A stretch of 64,000 nucleotides of DNA from Vibrio diabolicus (GTDB lineage Bacteria; Pseudomonadota; Gammaproteobacteria; Enterobacterales; Vibrionaceae): positions 1 to 64,000 of the forward strand of contig CCKK01000004.1 of the NCBI GenBank assembly GCA_001048675.1. The letters are read 5' to 3'. Within the stretch, counting starts at the first letter, position 1; every line of letters begins with the position of its first letter. The notes below the pieces were generated by a model. That model ran no database searches. It was not told the DNA's origin and worked only from the letters and a program-made list of their open reading frames with translations. The translations under genes and the position numbers were made by a program. This document shows positions 33,450-47,271 of the stretch, piece by piece.

Positions 33450-35345
33450 ATGCTTTATCACGAAAACTTTGACGTCATTGTTGTCGGTGGCGGACACGCA
33501 GGAACGGAAGCCGCGCTCGCATCTGCACGCACAGGACAAAAAACGCTTCTCCTTACCCATAACATCGATACATTAGGCCAGATGTCTTGTAACCCGGCGA
33601 TTGGTGGTATTGGTAAAGGTCACTTAGTAAAAGAAGTGGATGCTATGGGCGGTTTGATGGCTGAAGCCATCGACCATGCAGGTATTCAATTCCGTACACT
33701 AAATGCCTCCAAAGGTCCTGCAGTTCGAGCGACTCGAGCTCAAGCGGATCGTGCTCTGTACAAAGCGTACGTCCGTAACGCATTAGAAAATGCACCTAAC
33801 TTAACGCTGTTCCAGCAGTCAGTGGATGATCTGATTGTTGAGCAAGACCGCGCGGTTGGCGTGGTGACTCAAATGGGACTTCGCTTCCATGCGAAAGCCG
33901 TCGTACTCACGGTAGGTACGTTCCTTGGTGGTAAGATCCACATTGGCATGGAGAGCTCTTCAGGCGGACGTGCAGGGGATCCACCGTCGATCGCATTAGC
34001 GGATCGATTACGTGAACTGCCATTCCGTGTGGATCGTTTAAAAACGGGTACCCCACCGCGCATTGATGCTCGCACTGTTGATTTTTCAGTGCTTGAAGCT
34101 CAGCACGGTGATAACCCTACCCCTGTATTTTCATTCATGGGTAAACGCGAACAACACCCGCGTCAGATCCCATGTTTTATTACGCACACCAATGAGCAAA
34201 CGCACGACGTGATCCGTAGCAACTTGGATCGCAGTCCGATGTACGCGGGTGTGATTGAAGGCATTGGTCCGCGTTACTGCCCGTCGATTGAAGACAAAGT
34301 GATGCGTTTTGCGGATAAAAATAGCCACCAAATCTTCATTGAGCCAGAAGGTTTAACGACGCACGAGCTATACCCTAACGGTATCTCGACTAGCTTGCCA
34401 TTTGATGTGCAAGTACAAATCGTTCGCTCAATGAAAGGCTTTGAAAATGCGCATATCGTTCGTCCTGGTTATGCGATTGAGTACGATTTCTTCGATCCAC
34501 GTGATTTGAAGCAAACGTACGAAACCAAGTTTATTCATGGTCTGTTCTTTGCTGGTCAGATTAATGGTACGACTGGCTACGAAGAAGCCGCAGCGCAAGG
34601 CTTGATGGCCGGTCTAAACGCAAGCTTGTACAGCCAAGACAAAGAAGGCTGGAGCCCACGTCGTGACCAAGCTTACATGGGCGTATTGATTGATGATTTA
34701 TCGACCATGGGTACCAAAGAACCGTACCGCATGTTCACTTCTCGTGCGGAATATCGCTTGTTGCTACGTGAAGATAACGCCGATTTACGTTTAACGGAAA
34801 AAGCACGCGAGTTAGGCTTGATTGACGATGTTCGTTGGGCTCGCTTTAACGAGAAACTCAATAACATGGAAACGGAACGTCAACGTTTGAAAGCAACGTG
34901 GATGAATCCGAAGTCAGAAGGCGTGGATGAGCTGAACAAGCTGCTGAAAACACCAATGGCACGTGAAGCGAGTGGTGAGGATCTTCTGCGTCGTCCAGAG
35001 ATCACTTATTCGCAACTGACGCAACTTGAAGCGTTTGCTCCTGCACTTGAAGATCAGCAAGCGGCGGAGCAAGTTGAAATTCAAGTAAAATACGATGGTT
35101 ACATCAAGCGTCAGCAGGAAGAGATCGAAAAATCATTGCGTCACGAAAATACCAAGTTACCTGCTGATTTGGATTACCGCGATGTAAAAGGTTTATCAAA
35201 CGAAGTCGTTGCTAAACTGAGTGAAGCCAAACCAGAGAGCATCGGTATTGCATCGCGCATTTCTGGTATTACGCCTGCTGCAATTTCTATTCTACTTGTT
35301 CACTTGAAAAAGCATGGTTTGCTGAAGAAAGGTGAGGAAGAATAA
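33450..35345 (+). CDS. mnmG: tRNA uridine-5-carboxymethylaminomethyl modification enzyme MnmG
   Basis: MnmG (GidA) is the FAD-dependent partner of MnmE in wobble-uridine modification. The 631-residue protein has the dinucleotide motif [11 protein letters not shown] near residues 12-22, the [17 protein letters not shown] family signature and the helical C-terminal MnmE-binding domain ([19 protein letters not shown]). It starts at ATG 33450 right of oriC. Its TAA overlaps the rsmG ATG by one base. Confidence 0.98.
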   Translation: MLYHENFDVIVVGGGHAGTEAALASARTGQKTLLLTHNIDTLGQMSCNPAIGGIGKGHLVKEVDAMGGLMAEAIDHAGIQFRTLNASKGPAVRATRAQADRALYKAYVRNALENAPNLTLFQQSVDDLIVEQDRAVGVVTQMGLRFHAKAVVLTVGTFLGGKIHIGMESSSGGRAGDPPSIALADRLRELPFRVDRLKTGTPPRIDARTVDFSVLEAQHGDNPTPVFSFMGKREQHPRQIPCFITHTNEQTHDVIRSNLDRSPMYAGVIEGIGPRYCPSIEDKVMRFADKNSHQIFIEPEGLTTHELYPNGISTSLPFDVQVQIVRSMKGFENAHIVRPGYAIEYDFFDPRDLKQTYETKFIHGLFFAGQINGTTGYEEAAAQGLMAGLNASLYSQDKEGWSPRRDQAYMGVLIDDLSTMGTKEPYRMFTSRAEYRLLLREDNADLRLTEKARELGLIDDVRWARFNEKLNNMETERQRLKATWMNPKSEGVDELNKLLKTPMAREASGEDLLRRPEITYSQLTQLEAFAPALEDQQAAEQVEIQVKYDGYIKRQQEEIEKSLRHENTKLPADLDYRDVKGLSNEVVAKLSEAKPESIGIASRISGITPAAISILLVHLKKHGLLKKGEEE

Positions 35346-35980
35346 TGAGCGCATTGCGAACAAAGCTGGATTCACTGATCGCGAAAACCGATTTAGAAGT
35401 GTCAGAGCAACAAAGAGAGCAATTGGTCGGTTACGTCGAACTGCTCGACAAGTGGAACAAAGCGTACAACTTAACGTCGGTGCGCGATCCGCTTGATATG
35501 TTAGTGAAACATATTCTTGATAGCATCGTGGTGAGCACACACCTGCCCGGTGAGCGCTTCATTGATGTTGGTACTGGTCCGGGTTTACCGGGCATACCTT
35601 TGGCAATCATGAACCCTGAGAAGACCTTCTTCTTGCTCGACAGTCTTGGCAAACGCATCCGTTTTATCAAGCAAGTCGTGCACACATTAGGGCTGAAAAA
35701 CGTGACACCAATTCAAAGTCGCGTCGAAGAATTCCAACCTGAAGAAAAATTTGATGGCGTTTTGAGTCGAGCTTTTGCTTCAATGACAGACATGGTGGAA
35801 TGGTGCCACCATTTGCCGAAACAAGAGCATGGGGTGTTTCTAGCGCTGAAAGGACAGCACCCTAAAGATGAAATGGATCAGCTTCCTGAATGGTGCAGTG
35901 TGACAGAGATCATATCTTTAGCTGTTCCTGAGTTGGAAGGTGATCGTCATCTAGTAATCTTATCGCGCAAGGAAAATTAG
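35345..35980 (+). CDS. rsmG: 16S rRNA (guanine527-N7)-methyltransferase RsmG
   Basis: RsmG (GidB) methylates G527 of 16S rRNA using S-adenosylmethionine. The 211-residue Rossmann methyltransferase has motif [16 protein letters not shown] near residues 75-89 and [13 protein letters not shown]. It is translationally coupled to mnmG through a TAATG overlap and is followed 10 bases later by parA. Confidence 0.97.
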   Translation: MSALRTKLDSLIAKTDLEVSEQQREQLVGYVELLDKWNKAYNLTSVRDPLDMLVKHILDSIVVSTHLPGERFIDVGTGPGLPGIPLAIMNPEKTFFLLDSLGKRIRFIKQVVHTLGLKNVTPIQSRVEEFQPEEKFDGVLSRAFASMTDMVEWCHHLPKQEHGVFLALKGQHPKDEMDQLPEWCSVTEIISLAVPELEGDRHLVILSRKEN

Positions 35981-35990
35981 CGAGGTAATC

Positions 35991-36764
35991 GTGGGTAAAA
36001 TTGTAGCAATCGCCAACCAGAAAGGTGGGGTCGGCAAAACAACAACGTGCATTAACTTAGCGGCTTCGATGGCGGCAACAAAGCGCAAAGTTTTGGTGAT
36101 CGATCTCGACCCGCAAGGCAATGCTACGATGGCCAGTGGCGTGGATAAGTATATGGTCGATGCCACCGCATACGATCTTTTGGTCGAAGATACACCGTTC
36201 GATCAAGTGGTATGTACCCAAACCACAGGGAAGTATGATTTGATCGCGGCGAACGGTGACGTAACCGCGGCAGAGATCAAATTGATGGAAGTGTTCGCTC
36301 GCGAAGTGCGTTTAAAAAATGCATTGTCGTCAGTTCGCGATAACTATGATTTCATCTTTATTGATTGTCCTCCTTCTCTAAACCTTCTTACAATCAATGC
36401 GATGGCGGCAGCTGATTCTGTGCTGGTGCCGATGCAATGTGAATACTTTGCGTTAGAAGGTTTAACTGCTCTTATGGACACAATCAGCAAGTTAGCGGCT
36501 GTGGTTAATGAAAACCTCAAAATCGAAGGTTTACTGCGTACTATGTACGACCCGCGCAACCGCCTATCGAATGAAGTGTCCGATCAACTTAAAAAACACT
36601 TTGGCAATAAAGTTTACCGTACCGTCATTCCGCGTAATGTGCGTTTGGCCGAAGCGCCAAGTCACGGTAAACCTGCGATGTACTACGATAAGTACTCTGC
36701 AGGGGCCAAAGCGTATCTTGCTCTAGCGGGCGAAATGCTCCGCCGCGAAGAAATCCCAGTTTAA
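35991..36764 (+). CDS. parA: Chromosome partitioning ATPase ParA
   Basis: ParA (Soj) is a deviant Walker ATPase that, with ParB-parS, moves the origin of the large Vibrio chromosome to the pole. The 257-residue protein begins MGKIVAIANQKGGVGKTTTC, with the KGGVGKTT motif at residues 11-18. IDCPPSLNLLTINAMAA is the Walker B region. The start is GTG with GAGG upstream. No extra N-terminal DNA-binding domain is present, as in chromosomal type Ib ParAs. Confidence 0.96.
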   Translation: MGKIVAIANQKGGVGKTTTCINLAASMAATKRKVLVIDLDPQGNATMASGVDKYMVDATAYDLLVEDTPFDQVVCTQTTGKYDLIAANGDVTAAEIKLMEVFAREVRLKNALSSVRDNYDFIFIDCPPSLNLLTINAMAAADSVLVPMQCEYFALEGLTALMDTISKLAAVVNENLKIEGLLRTMYDPRNRLSNEVSDQLKKHFGNKVYRTVIPRNVRLAEAPSHGKPAMYYDKYSAGAKAYLALAGEMLRREEIPV

Positions 36765-36788
36765 CTCTAACCTAAGGAATTCAATCCC

Positions 36789-37670
36789 ATGTCTAAGCGT
36801 GGTCTCGGAAAAGGACTGGATGCGTTATTGTCGACCAGTTCGTTTGCTCGTGAAAAACAGCATATTGCATCGCATAGCCAAGAATTATCGGCAGACGGTG
36901 AGTTAACCGATTTAGCGATTGGTCAATTGCAACCGGGCGTATACCAACCGCGTAAAGATATGGCGCCTGAAGCGCTCGAAGAATTAGCGGCTTCTATTCA
37001 GTCACAAGGCATTATTCAGCCAATCGTGGTTCGCCAGGTTGAAAGCGGCCAGTTTGAGATCATCGCTGGTGAGCGCCGCTGGCGTGCGGCAAGGCAGGCT
37101 GGTTTAAAACGTGTGCCGTGTTTGGTGAAGAAAGTCGAAGATCGCGCGGCGATTGCCATGGCGTTGATTGAGAACATTCAACGTGAAGACTTGAATGTGA
37201 TTGAAGAAGCACAAGCGCTTGAGCGCTTACAAGACGAATTTACGCTTACGCATCAACAAGTCGCAGAAGTGATTGGTAAGTCGAGAACGACGGTCAGTAA
37301 CTTGTTACGTTTAAACCAGCTTGAGTCCGATGTGAAAAGCTTGGTTGCGGATAAATTGCTAGAAATGGGTCATGCGCGAGCGCTATTGGCCTTGCAGGGT
37401 GAGAGGCAGGTTGAGGTTGCTCAACAAGTCGCGAAAAAGCAAATGACTGTTCGCCAAACCGAACAGTTAGTAAAAAAGTGCTTAGCCCCACAAAATGAGC
37501 AAAAAGGGCAACAAGAAGATACCGAAGCTGAGCAAATGTCGCATAAATTGAGTCAGCTGCTTGATGCAAAAGTTTCTCTGACCCGTTCTGCAAACGGAAA
37601 AGCGAAATTGACGATAAGTATTGATGAGCCTCACAAATTGGACCAACTAATTGCCAAGCTTGAGGCCTAG
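36789..37670 (+). CDS. parB: Chromosome partitioning protein ParB
   Basis: ParB binds parS sites and spreads as a CTP-dependent clamp. The 293-residue protein has the ParA-stimulating N terminus (MSKRGLGKGLDALLS), the CTP-binding GERRWRAARQAG motif near residues 98-109, a helix-turn-helix at QQVAEVIGKSRTTVSNLLRL and a C-terminal dimer domain. It follows parA after 24 bases. Confidence 0.96.
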   Translation: MSKRGLGKGLDALLSTSSFAREKQHIASHSQELSADGELTDLAIGQLQPGVYQPRKDMAPEALEELAASIQSQGIIQPIVVRQVESGQFEIIAGERRWRAARQAGLKRVPCLVKKVEDRAAIAMALIENIQREDLNVIEEAQALERLQDEFTLTHQQVAEVIGKSRTTVSNLLRLNQLESDVKSLVADKLLEMGHARALLALQGERQVEVAQQVAKKQMTVRQTEQLVKKCLAPQNEQKGQQEDTEAEQMSHKLSQLLDAKVSLTRSANGKAKLTISIDEPHKLDQLIAKLEA

Positions 37671-37768
37671 ATGAGATAATTGATTTAGGTCAATTAATCT
37701 AATTAATCGAATTTTGTGCGAAAGTTGTCGTTTTGTAAACAAAACTGTAAGTTTTTGATGCAATCGAA

Positions 37769-37796
37769 TTGCTTTACGTTGAACTGAACGTATAAT
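37769..37796 (+). promoter_or_regulatory. Candidate atp operon promoter
   Basis: TTGCTT (37769-37774), 16 bases, TATAAT (37791-37796), 64 bases before atpI. Confidence 0.6.
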
Positions 37797-37859
37797 TTTC
37801 GCCAATTTCCCAGCACAGAGAGTTTAGTGCGAAGTGGATATTACTAGAGGTACGAATAC

Positions 37860-38249
37860 ATGGTAGCTGCGTTAGCTAGACCAGGACGAGAGCTCGCAAG
37901 GCAATTGTTAATGATCCAGTCTGGCGCGGTTATTTTTGTGGCAGCAGGAATGGCGGTAGCCATAAATCCTGACTGGGGATTTTCAGCGCTGATTGGCGGA
38001 GGCATTTTTGTTGTTGCCAATGCAGTATTCGCGCTGTGTGCTTTCATGTTTAGTGGGGCTCGCGCTGCCAAGCGCATCGCGGCTTCCTTCTATACGGGTG
38101 AAGTACTGAAAATTCTCATCACGGTTGCACTGTTCTATGTTGCCTACATGTATATGCAGGTGGAACTTGTTCCCCTCAAACTAACCTATTTGCTGGTACT
38201 AGGTATTAATATCTGTGCACCAGTGCTATTCATTAACAACAAAAAATAG
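37860..38249 (+). CDS. atpI: ATP synthase accessory protein AtpI
   Basis: AtpI is a small four-helix membrane protein at the head of atp operons that assists c-ring assembly. The 129-residue protein (MVAALARPGRELARQLL) has four hydrophobic segments and the family-typical position before atpB. Sequence conservation is low across species, so position carries much of the call. Confidence 0.88.
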   Translation: MVAALARPGRELARQLLMIQSGAVIFVAAGMAVAINPDWGFSALIGGGIFVVANAVFALCAFMFSGARAAKRIAASFYTGEVLKILITVALFYVAYMYMQVELVPLKLTYLLVLGINICAPVLFINNKK

Positions 38250-38254
38250 GATGA

Positions 38255-39070
<816 letters not shown>

Positions 39071-39101
39071 TTTTTTTTAAAGCTTTTTATTTGGGCACTA
39101 A

Positions 39102-39383
<282 letters not shown>

Positions 39384-39457
39384 TCACCTTTAACTCGGGA
39401 CGAGCGATTAGCGCTTGTCACTGATTAACACTAAGTCCAAATAGAGGGGTAGCTGTT

Positions 39458-39928
39458 GTGAACATAAACGCAACTCTGCTAGGTCAAGCAATCTCGTTTG
39501 CACTATTTGTGTGGTTCTGCATGAAGTATGTATGGCCACCATTGATGAAAGCGATCGAAGAGCGTCAGAAGAAAATTGCTGATGGCCTTCAAGCAGCAGA
39601 ACGTGCTGCGAAAGACTTGGATCTAGCACAAGCCAACGCTTCTGATCAATTGAAAGAAGCGAAGCGCACAGCAACTGAGATCATCGAACAAGCGAACAAG
39701 CGCAAGTCTCAAATTCTTGATGAAGCTCGCGAGGAAGCTCAGGCAGAACGCCAGAAAATCCTAGCGCAAGCAGAAGCAGAACTTGAAGCTGAACGCAATC
39801 GTGCGCGCGATGACCTGCGCAAACAAGTTGCTACTCTGGCTGTAGCTGGTGCTGAGAAAATCCTTGAGCGTTCTATCGATAAAGATGCGCAAAAAGATAT
39901 TCTCGACAACATTACTGCAAAACTTTAA
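39458..39928 (+). CDS. atpF: ATP synthase F0 subunit b
   Basis: Subunit b is the peripheral stalk. The 156-residue protein has one N-terminal membrane helix ([19 protein letters not shown]) followed by a long charged coiled coil of heptads rich in Ala, Glu and Arg. The start is GTG at 39458 with AGAGGGG upstream. Confidence 0.97.
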   Translation: MNINATLLGQAISFALFVWFCMKYVWPPLMKAIEERQKKIADGLQAAERAAKDLDLAQANASDQLKEAKRTATEIIEQANKRKSQILDEAREEAQAERQKILAQAEAELEAERNRARDDLRKQVATLAVAGAEKILERSIDKDAQKDILDNITAKL

Positions 39929-39942
39929 GTCTGGGGGCGCAT

Positions 39943-40476
39943 ATGTCTGATTTGACTACTATCGCACGCCCCTATGCTAAAGCAGCCTTCGACTTTGCTT
40001 TAGAGAAAGACCAGTTGGACCAATGGGGCCAAATGTTATCTTTTGCTGCTGAAGTGGCCAAAAACGAACAAATGAACGAACTTCTAACCGGTTCGGTTTC
40101 TGCTGATAAAATGGCAGAGATTTTTGTTGCAGTTTGCGGCGAACAAGTTGATACGCACGGTCAAAACCTTTTGAAGGTGATGGCTGAGAATGGTCGTTTA
40201 GCGGCCCTTCCTGATGTTTGCACAGAGTTTTACACTCTGAAGAAAGAGCATGAGAAAGAAATCGATGTTGAAGTCATTTCAGCTACAGAACTTTCTGATG
40301 AGCAACTTGCAAACATTGGCAGCAAACTTGAAAAGCGTCTTGAACGCAAAGTGAAGCTGAATTGCAGTGTAGATGAGACCCTACTTGGTGGGGTTATTAT
40401 TCGAGCCGGAGACCTAGTCATCGATGACTCAGCGCGTGGTCGTTTGAACCGCCTGAGCGATGCATTGCAGTCTTAA
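39943..40476 (+). CDS. atpH: ATP synthase F1 subunit delta
   Basis: Subunit delta links the F1 head to the b stalk. The 177-residue protein begins [20 protein letters not shown], the family hallmark, and has the C-terminal [20 protein letters not shown]. atpA begins 13 bases downstream. Confidence 0.97.
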   Translation: MSDLTTIARPYAKAAFDFALEKDQLDQWGQMLSFAAEVAKNEQMNELLTGSVSADKMAEIFVAVCGEQVDTHGQNLLKVMAENGRLAALPDVCTEFYTLKKEHEKEIDVEVISATELSDEQLANIGSKLEKRLERKVKLNCSVDETLLGGVIIRAGDLVIDDSARGRLNRLSDALQS

Positions 40477-40489
40477 TGGGGATTGGAGC

Positions 40490-42031
40490 ATGCAACTTAA
40501 TTCCACGGAAATTAGCGATCTAATCAAACAACGTATCGAATCTTTCGAAGTTGTTAGTGAAGCTCGCAACGAGGGTACTATCGTATCGGTAAGCGATGGT
40601 ATCATCCGCATCCACGGCCTAGCGGACGTGATGCAAGGTGAAATGATTGAATTACCGGGTGGCCGTTATGCACTGGCACTTAACCTTGAGCGTGACTCGG
40701 TTGGTGCGGTTGTAATGGGCCCATATGCTGACCTTAAGGAAGGCATGAAAGTTACAGGTACTGGCCGCATTCTTGAAGTGCCAGTTGGTCCAGAACTACT
40801 AGGCCGCGTAGTAAACACGCTGGGTGAGCCTATCGATGGTAAAGGTCCAATCGAAGCGAAAATGACTTCGCCTGTAGAAGTGATCGCACCAGGTGTAATC
40901 GACCGTAAATCGGTAGACCAACCTGTGCAAACTGGTTATAAGTCAGTTGACTCAATGATCCCAATCGGTCGTGGTCAGCGTGAGCTTATCATCGGTGACC
41001 GTCAGATTGGTAAAACAGCACTGGCGATCGATGCGATCATCAACCAGAAAGACTCTGGTATTTTCTCTATCTACGTAGCAATTGGTCAGAAAGCATCGAC
41101 TATCGCTAACGTAGTTCGCAAACTAGAAGAGCACGGCGCACTACAAAACACTATCGTTGTAGTTGCATCAGCTTCTGAATCTGCAGCGCTGCAATACCTA
41201 GCGCCATACGCAGGTTGTGCGATGGGTGAATACTTCCGCGATCGCGGTGAAGACGCACTGATTGTTTACGATGACCTATCTAAGCAAGCGGTAGCTTACC
41301 GTCAGATCTCTCTACTACTTAAACGTCCACCAGGCCGTGAGGCATTCCCAGGTGACGTATTCTACTTACACTCGCGTCTACTAGAGCGTGCAGCTCGTGT
41401 AAACGAAGAGTACGTAGAGCGTTTCACTAACGGTGAAGTGAAAGGTAAGACTGGTTCATTGACTGCTCTTCCTATCATCGAAACTCAAGCAGGTGACGTT
41501 TCAGCATTCGTACCGACTAACGTAATCTCGATTACCGATGGTCAGATCTTCCTACAAACTGAGCTATTCAACGCCGGTGTTCGTCCAGCGGTTGACCCAG
41601 GTATCTCAGTATCTCGTGTAGGTGGTTCAGCTCAGACGAAAATCATCAAGAAACTATCAGGTGGTATCCGTACAGCACTAGCTGCGTACCGCGAACTAGC
41701 TGCATTTGCTCAGTTCTCTTCTGACCTTGATGAAGCAACGAAGAAACAGCTAGACCATGGTCAAAAAGTAACAGAACTAATGAAGCAGAAGCAGTACGCT
41801 CCAATGTCTGTATTTGACCAAGCTCTAACTATCTTCGCGGCAGAGCGCGGTTACCTTGATGATGTAGAACTTAACAAAGTTCTAGATTTCGAGGCGGCTC
41901 TACTATCGTACGCTCGCGGTCAATACGCTGAACTAGCAGCTGAGATCGACAAGTCTGGCGCTTACAACGATGAAATCGAAGCTCAGTTGAAGAAACTGAC
42001 TGACGACTTCAAAGCAACCCAAACTTGGTAA
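40490..42031 (+). CDS. atpA: ATP synthase F1 subunit alpha
   Basis: Subunit alpha carries the non-catalytic nucleotide sites of F1. The 513-residue protein has Walker A GDRQIGKT near residue 170, where E. coli has GDRQTGKT, and the family signature [15 protein letters not shown] start at ATG 40490 ([12 protein letters not shown]), with TTGGAGC upstream; the longer frame overlaps atpH. Confidence 0.97.
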   Translation: MQLNSTEISDLIKQRIESFEVVSEARNEGTIVSVSDGIIRIHGLADVMQGEMIELPGGRYALALNLERDSVGAVVMGPYADLKEGMKVTGTGRILEVPVGPELLGRVVNTLGEPIDGKGPIEAKMTSPVEVIAPGVIDRKSVDQPVQTGYKSVDSMIPIGRGQRELIIGDRQIGKTALAIDAIINQKDSGIFSIYVAIGQKASTIANVVRKLEEHGALQNTIVVVASASESAALQYLAPYAGCAMGEYFRDRGEDALIVYDDLSKQAVAYRQISLLLKRPPGREAFPGDVFYLHSRLLERAARVNEEYVERFTNGEVKGKTGSLTALPIIETQAGDVSAFVPTNVISITDGQIFLQTELFNAGVRPAVDPGISVSRVGGSAQTKIIKKLSGGIRTALAAYRELAAFAQFSSDLDEATKKQLDHGQKVTELMKQKQYAPMSVFDQALTIFAAERGYLDDVELNKVLDFEAALLSYARGQYAELAAEIDKSGAYNDEIEAQLKKLTDDFKATQTW

Positions 42032-42075
42032 TTAGGTCGGTGGCAGTTTCTGCCACCAACTAACGGAGAGTAACG

Positions 42076-42942
42076 ATGGCCGGCGCAAAAGAGATACGTA
42101 ATAAAATCGGTAGTGTTAAAAGCACGCAGAAAATTACGAAAGCGATGGAAATGGTAGCAGCTTCAAAAATGCGTCGTTCTCAAGATGCAATGGAAGCTTC
42201 TCGTCCATACGCTGAAACAATGCGTAAAGTGATCGGTCATGTGGCTAACGCAAACCTAGAGTACCGTCATCCGTACCTAGAAGAGCGTGAAGCTAAACGT
42301 GTTGGTTACATCATCGTTTCGACAGACCGTGGTCTGTGTGGTGGTTTGAACATTAACGTGTTCAAAAAAGCCGTTACAGACATGCAAGCATGGAGAGAGA
42401 AAGGTGCTGAGATTGAGCTTGCCGTTGTTGGCTCAAAAGCAACAGCTTTCTTTAAACATGGTGGCGCAAAAGTTGCGGCACAGGTTTCTGGCCTGGGTGA
42501 TAACCCAAGCTTAGAAGACCTAATCGGTTCTGTTGGCGTAATGCTGAAGAAATACGATGAAGGTGAACTGGACCGTCTATACGTAGTATTCAACAAGTTT
42601 GTGAATACTATGGTTCAGCAACCAACGATCGATCAATTGCTACCTTTGCCTAAATCGGACAGCGAAGAGATGCAGCGTGAGCACTCATGGGACTACATCT
42701 ATGAGCCTGAGCCAAAACCTCTACTGGATACGCTACTAGTGCGTTACGTAGAGTCTCAGGTATACCAAGGTGTGGTTGAGAACCTTGCTTGTGAACAAGC
42801 GGCTCGAATGATTGCGATGAAGGCTGCAACGGATAATGCAACCAACTTGATTGACGATTTGGAACTTGTGTACAACAAAGCCCGTCAGGCTGCGATCACA
42901 CAAGAACTATCGGAAATCGTTGGTGGTGCAGCTGCGGTTTAA
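42076..42942 (+). CDS. atpG: ATP synthase F1 subunit gamma
   Basis: Subunit gamma is the rotating central shaft. The 288-residue protein begins [20 protein letters not shown] and ends in the conserved long helix ([20 protein letters not shown]), normal for the family. Confidence 0.97.
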   Translation: MAGAKEIRNKIGSVKSTQKITKAMEMVAASKMRRSQDAMEASRPYAETMRKVIGHVANANLEYRHPYLEEREAKRVGYIIVSTDRGLCGGLNINVFKKAVTDMQAWREKGAEIELAVVGSKATAFFKHGGAKVAAQVSGLGDNPSLEDLIGSVGVMLKKYDEGELDRLYVVFNKFVNTMVQQPTIDQLLPLPKSDSEEMQREHSWDYIYEPEPKPLLDTLLVRYVESQVYQGVVENLACEQAARMIAMKAATDNATNLIDDLELVYNKARQAAITQELSEIVGGAAAV

Positions 42943-42962
42943 GCTTAGGTAAAACGAAATAG

Positions 42963-44381
<1,419 letters not shown>

Positions 44382-44399
44382 GGCTAACTAGGAGGCGAT

Positions 44400-44822
44400 A
44401 TGGCAGCAATAACCTTTCACCTAGACGTAGTAAGCGCTGAGAAGAAAATCTTCTCTGGTCGTGTTGAAACGTTTCAGGTGACCGGTAGCGAAGGTGAACT
44501 TGGTATTTTCCATGGTCACACACCGCTGCTGACCGCTATCAAGCCTGGTATGGTGCGTATTGTGAAACAGCACGGCCACGAAGAAATCATTTATGTTTCT
44601 GGTGGTATGGTAGAGATTCAGCCTGGTACAGCGACTGTACTGGCTGATACCGCTATCCGTGGTGAAGAGCTAGACGCAGCGAAGGCAGAAGAAGCCAAGC
44701 GCCGCGCTGAGGAGCAAATCCAGAATCAGCATGGTGACATGGACTTCGCACAAGCGGCCAGTGAACTGGCTAAAGCCATTGCTCAGCTACGAGTTATCGA
44801 GCTGACAAAAAAGCGTCGCTAA
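44400..44822 (+). CDS. atpC: ATP synthase F1 subunit epsilon
   Basis: Subunit epsilon regulates ATP hydrolysis and couples gamma to the c ring. The 140-residue protein has the N-terminal beta sandwich ([19 protein letters not shown]) and the C-terminal helical hairpin. AGGAGG precedes the ATG. It is the last atp gene and is followed by a terminator. Confidence 0.97.
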   Translation: MAAITFHLDVVSAEKKIFSGRVETFQVTGSEGELGIFHGHTPLLTAIKPGMVRIVKQHGHEEIIYVSGGMVEIQPGTATVLADTAIRGEELDAAKAEEAKRRAEEQIQNQHGDMDFAQAASELAKAIAQLRVIELTKKRR

Positions 44823-44846
44823 GCTCAATTAGCAACGTTGCATGAC

Positions 44847-44873
44847 AAAAGGCGGCCAAATGGTCGCCTTTTT
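44847..44873 (+). terminator. atp operon terminator
   Basis: AAGGCGGCC-AAAT-GGTCGCCTT hairpin followed by TTT; almost identical to the yidC terminator at 30979. Confidence 0.8.
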
Positions 44874-44971
44874 GATTAATTTTAGTTGGAAATTTACCTT
44901 ACTCCATTAACTATTTTAAAAGAGCTGTTTAAAATAACGGCCAATTAACATAAAACGTCAATAGGTTCTCA

Positions 44972-46333
44972 ATGAAATTCAGTGCTGTGATTCTTGCTGC
45001 GGGTAAAGGTACCCGTATGCATTCGAACATGCCTAAAGTGCTACACACTTTGGCAGGGAAGCCAATGGTAAAACATGTGATTGATACATGTACTGGTCTT
45101 GGTGCACAAAATATTCACTTAGTATTTGGTCACGGTGGTGATCAAATGCAAACCACTCTTGCTGAAGAGCCAGTAAACTGGGTGCTGCAAGCGGATCAGT
45201 TGGGAACTGGCCATGCAGTTGACCAAGCATCTCCTCGCTTCGAAGACGATGAGAAAATCCTCGTGCTTTATGGTGATGTGCCATTAATCTCAGCTGAAAC
45301 CATCGAGAATTTGTTGGATGCTCAACCAACTGGTGGTATTGCACTGCTTACAGTGATGCTTGATAACCCAACAGGTTATGGTCGTATTATTCGTAAAAAT
45401 GGTCCTGTTGTTGCGATTGTTGAGCAAAAAGACGCAACGGAAGAACAAAAACAAATTAAAGAGATCAACACTGGCGTGATGGTTGCGACTGGTGGGGATC
45501 TTAAGCGTTGGTTGTCTGGCTTAAACAATAACAACGCGCAAGGCGAGTACTACCTAACTGACGTTATTGCAGCCGCACATGATGAAGGTCGTGCCGTTGA
45601 GGCAGTACACCCAGTAAACGCGATTGAAGTGGAAGGGGTCAACGACCGTGCACAGCTTGCTCGTCTAGAGCGTGCCTTCCAATCAATGCAAGCTCAGAAG
45701 CTACTAGAGCAAGGTGTGATGCTACGCGATCCAGCACGCTTTGATTTGCGTGGTGAGTTGCAGTGCGGTATGGACTGTGAAATTGACGTGAATGTTATCA
45801 TTGAAGGTAAAGTATCACTCGGTGATAACGTGGTTATCGGTGCTGGCTGTGTACTGAAAGATTGCGAAATCGACGACAACACCATCGTTCGCCCTTACAG
45901 TGTGATTGAAGGTGCAACGGTTGGTGAAGAATGTACCGTTGGTCCATTTACTCGCCTTCGTCCTGGTGCTGAGATGCGTAACGATTCCCATGTGGGTAAC
46001 TTCGTAGAAGTGAAAAATGCGCGTATCGGAGAAGGCTCAAAAGCGAACCATCTAACTTACCTCGGTGATGCTGAAATCGGTCAACGTACGAACATCGGTG
46101 CCGGTACGATTACTTGTAACTACGATGGTGCGAACAAGTTTAAAACCATCATCGGTAATGATGTATTTGTTGGTTCTGATAGCCAGTTGGTGGCGCCTGT
46201 CACTATCGCTGATGGCGCAACCATCGGTGCAGGCACGACGCTGACAAAAGATGTTGAAGAAGGCGAGTTAGTGATTACTCGCGTCAAAGAGCGCAAAATT
46301 AATGGCTGGCAACGCCCTGTAAAACAGAAATAA
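44972..46333 (+). CDS. glmU: Bifunctional N-acetylglucosamine-1-phosphate uridyltransferase / glucosamine-1-phosphate acetyltransferase
   Basis: GlmU makes UDP-N-acetylglucosamine for peptidoglycan and lipopolysaccharide in two steps. The 453-residue protein has the N-terminal pyrophosphorylase motif LAAGKGTRM (residues 7-15) and, from about 250, a left-handed beta-helix of hexapeptide repeats for acetyl transfer ([20 protein letters not shown] region). It is the usual gene downstream of atpC in gammaproteobacteria. Confidence 0.97.
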   Translation: MKFSAVILAAGKGTRMHSNMPKVLHTLAGKPMVKHVIDTCTGLGAQNIHLVFGHGGDQMQTTLAEEPVNWVLQADQLGTGHAVDQASPRFEDDEKILVLYGDVPLISAETIENLLDAQPTGGIALLTVMLDNPTGYGRIIRKNGPVVAIVEQKDATEEQKQIKEINTGVMVATGGDLKRWLSGLNNNNAQGEYYLTDVIAAAHDEGRAVEAVHPVNAIEVEGVNDRAQLARLERAFQSMQAQKLLEQGVMLRDPARFDLRGELQCGMDCEIDVNVIIEGKVSLGDNVVIGAGCVLKDCEIDDNTIVRPYSVIEGATVGEECTVGPFTRLRPGAEMRNDSHVGNFVEVKNARIGEGSKANHLTYLGDAEIGQRTNIGAGTITCNYDGANKFKTIIGNDVFVGSDSQLVAPVTIADGATIGAGTTLTKDVEEGELVITRVKERKINGWQRPVKQK

Positions 46334-46362
46334 GCAGTACCTGCACTCTGTCGCTATATTGT

Positions 46363-46391
46363 CAAAGCCGCTCAACAAGAGCGGCTTTGTT
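46363..46391. terminator. Bidirectional terminator between glmU and the permease gene
   Basis: AAAGCCGCTC-AACAA-GAGCGGCTTT stem flanked by T residues. Confidence 0.75.
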
Positions 46392-46414
46392 GTTTCTAGC
46401 TAAAGGCTTCATCG

Positions 46415-47156
46415 TTAGTAACTGGGAATGGCGATGCGTTTTTCGAGCCAACGAACGGCTTGGGATACGAATAGAATGAGCAACAAGTACTCCAAAACGA
46501 GGAAGGTATAAATCTCTAGGGGTAAGTACTCATTCACCACTAGCTCATTGGCACGGCGAGTGAGATCGCTTAAACCAATCACACTGACTAAAGAGCTCAT
46601 CTTGAGGATGTAGACAAATTGATTGCCCAATGGTGGGAGAATTTGTCGAAACGCTTGGGGAAGAATTACCAAGCGCATCTTTTGCCAATAGCTTAAGCCC
46701 AAAGATTCAGCCGCTTCATGCTGGCCACGACTGATGGCTTGGATTCCGCCGCGAAACACCTCCGCCATAAACGCACTCTCAGCAATGGTCAGTGCAATGA
46801 CTCCTGCCCAAAAATAGATTAAGCGAGACATCCAACAGCGTTGGCATACCGTAATACACCCAAAGTAGTAAGACTAAAACAGGCACTGAGCGGACTACCT
46901 CGACATAAATGCGGTTGATCCACTTCAAGTAGGGAGAGTTCGACAGAGCCGGTAGGGCGATGATTAAACCTAATGTCATCGCAAATAACATACTGAGGAG
47001 TGATACTTGGATGGTGTCACTAAATCCGGCGATTAAAAACTTCAGATTGGTGAGTCCTTGCTCCGTGGAGGGATCGAGCACATACCAGCCCCATTGATAA
47101 TCTGAGCAACCTGTGAGCAACAGCAGCGAAATCAGCCATAGAGTTCGAAAGGTCAC
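46415..47156 (-). pseudogene. Amino-acid ABC transporter permease, reading frame broken by a 1-base indel
   Basis: A HisM-type permease. The N-terminal part (start 47156, MTFRTLWLISLLLLTGCSDY) runs through VRSVPVLVLLLWVYYGMP to ...DVSLNLF. The C-terminal part (WAGVIALTIAESAFMAEVFR to the stop at 46415) is in another frame. The change fits one extra T in the coding-strand T5 run (A5 at 46810-46814); four T residues would give one protein of about 246 residues reading SLNLFWAGVIALT. The EAA loop (EAAESLGLSYWQKMRLVILP) is intact. The N terminus carries an unusual lipobox-like LLLTGC before the first membrane span. It is divergent from a solute-binding protein gene; no ATPase gene is adjacent. 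Confidence 0.8.
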
Positions 47157-47271
47157 ATTTACTCCCTGAATTAACTAAAAAACTTCCATTGTTGCTGCTA
47201 TGTTATCAATAGAGCTTTAATAAAGGTTAATCATTAAACCGCATAAGGTCATTATTTTTAAGGGAATAAAA

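Noticed and set aside
46415-47156. Programmed frameshifting in the permease gene
   Set aside because: The run is a plain T5 without a slippery heptamer and downstream structure that I can see; a simple indel is more economical.
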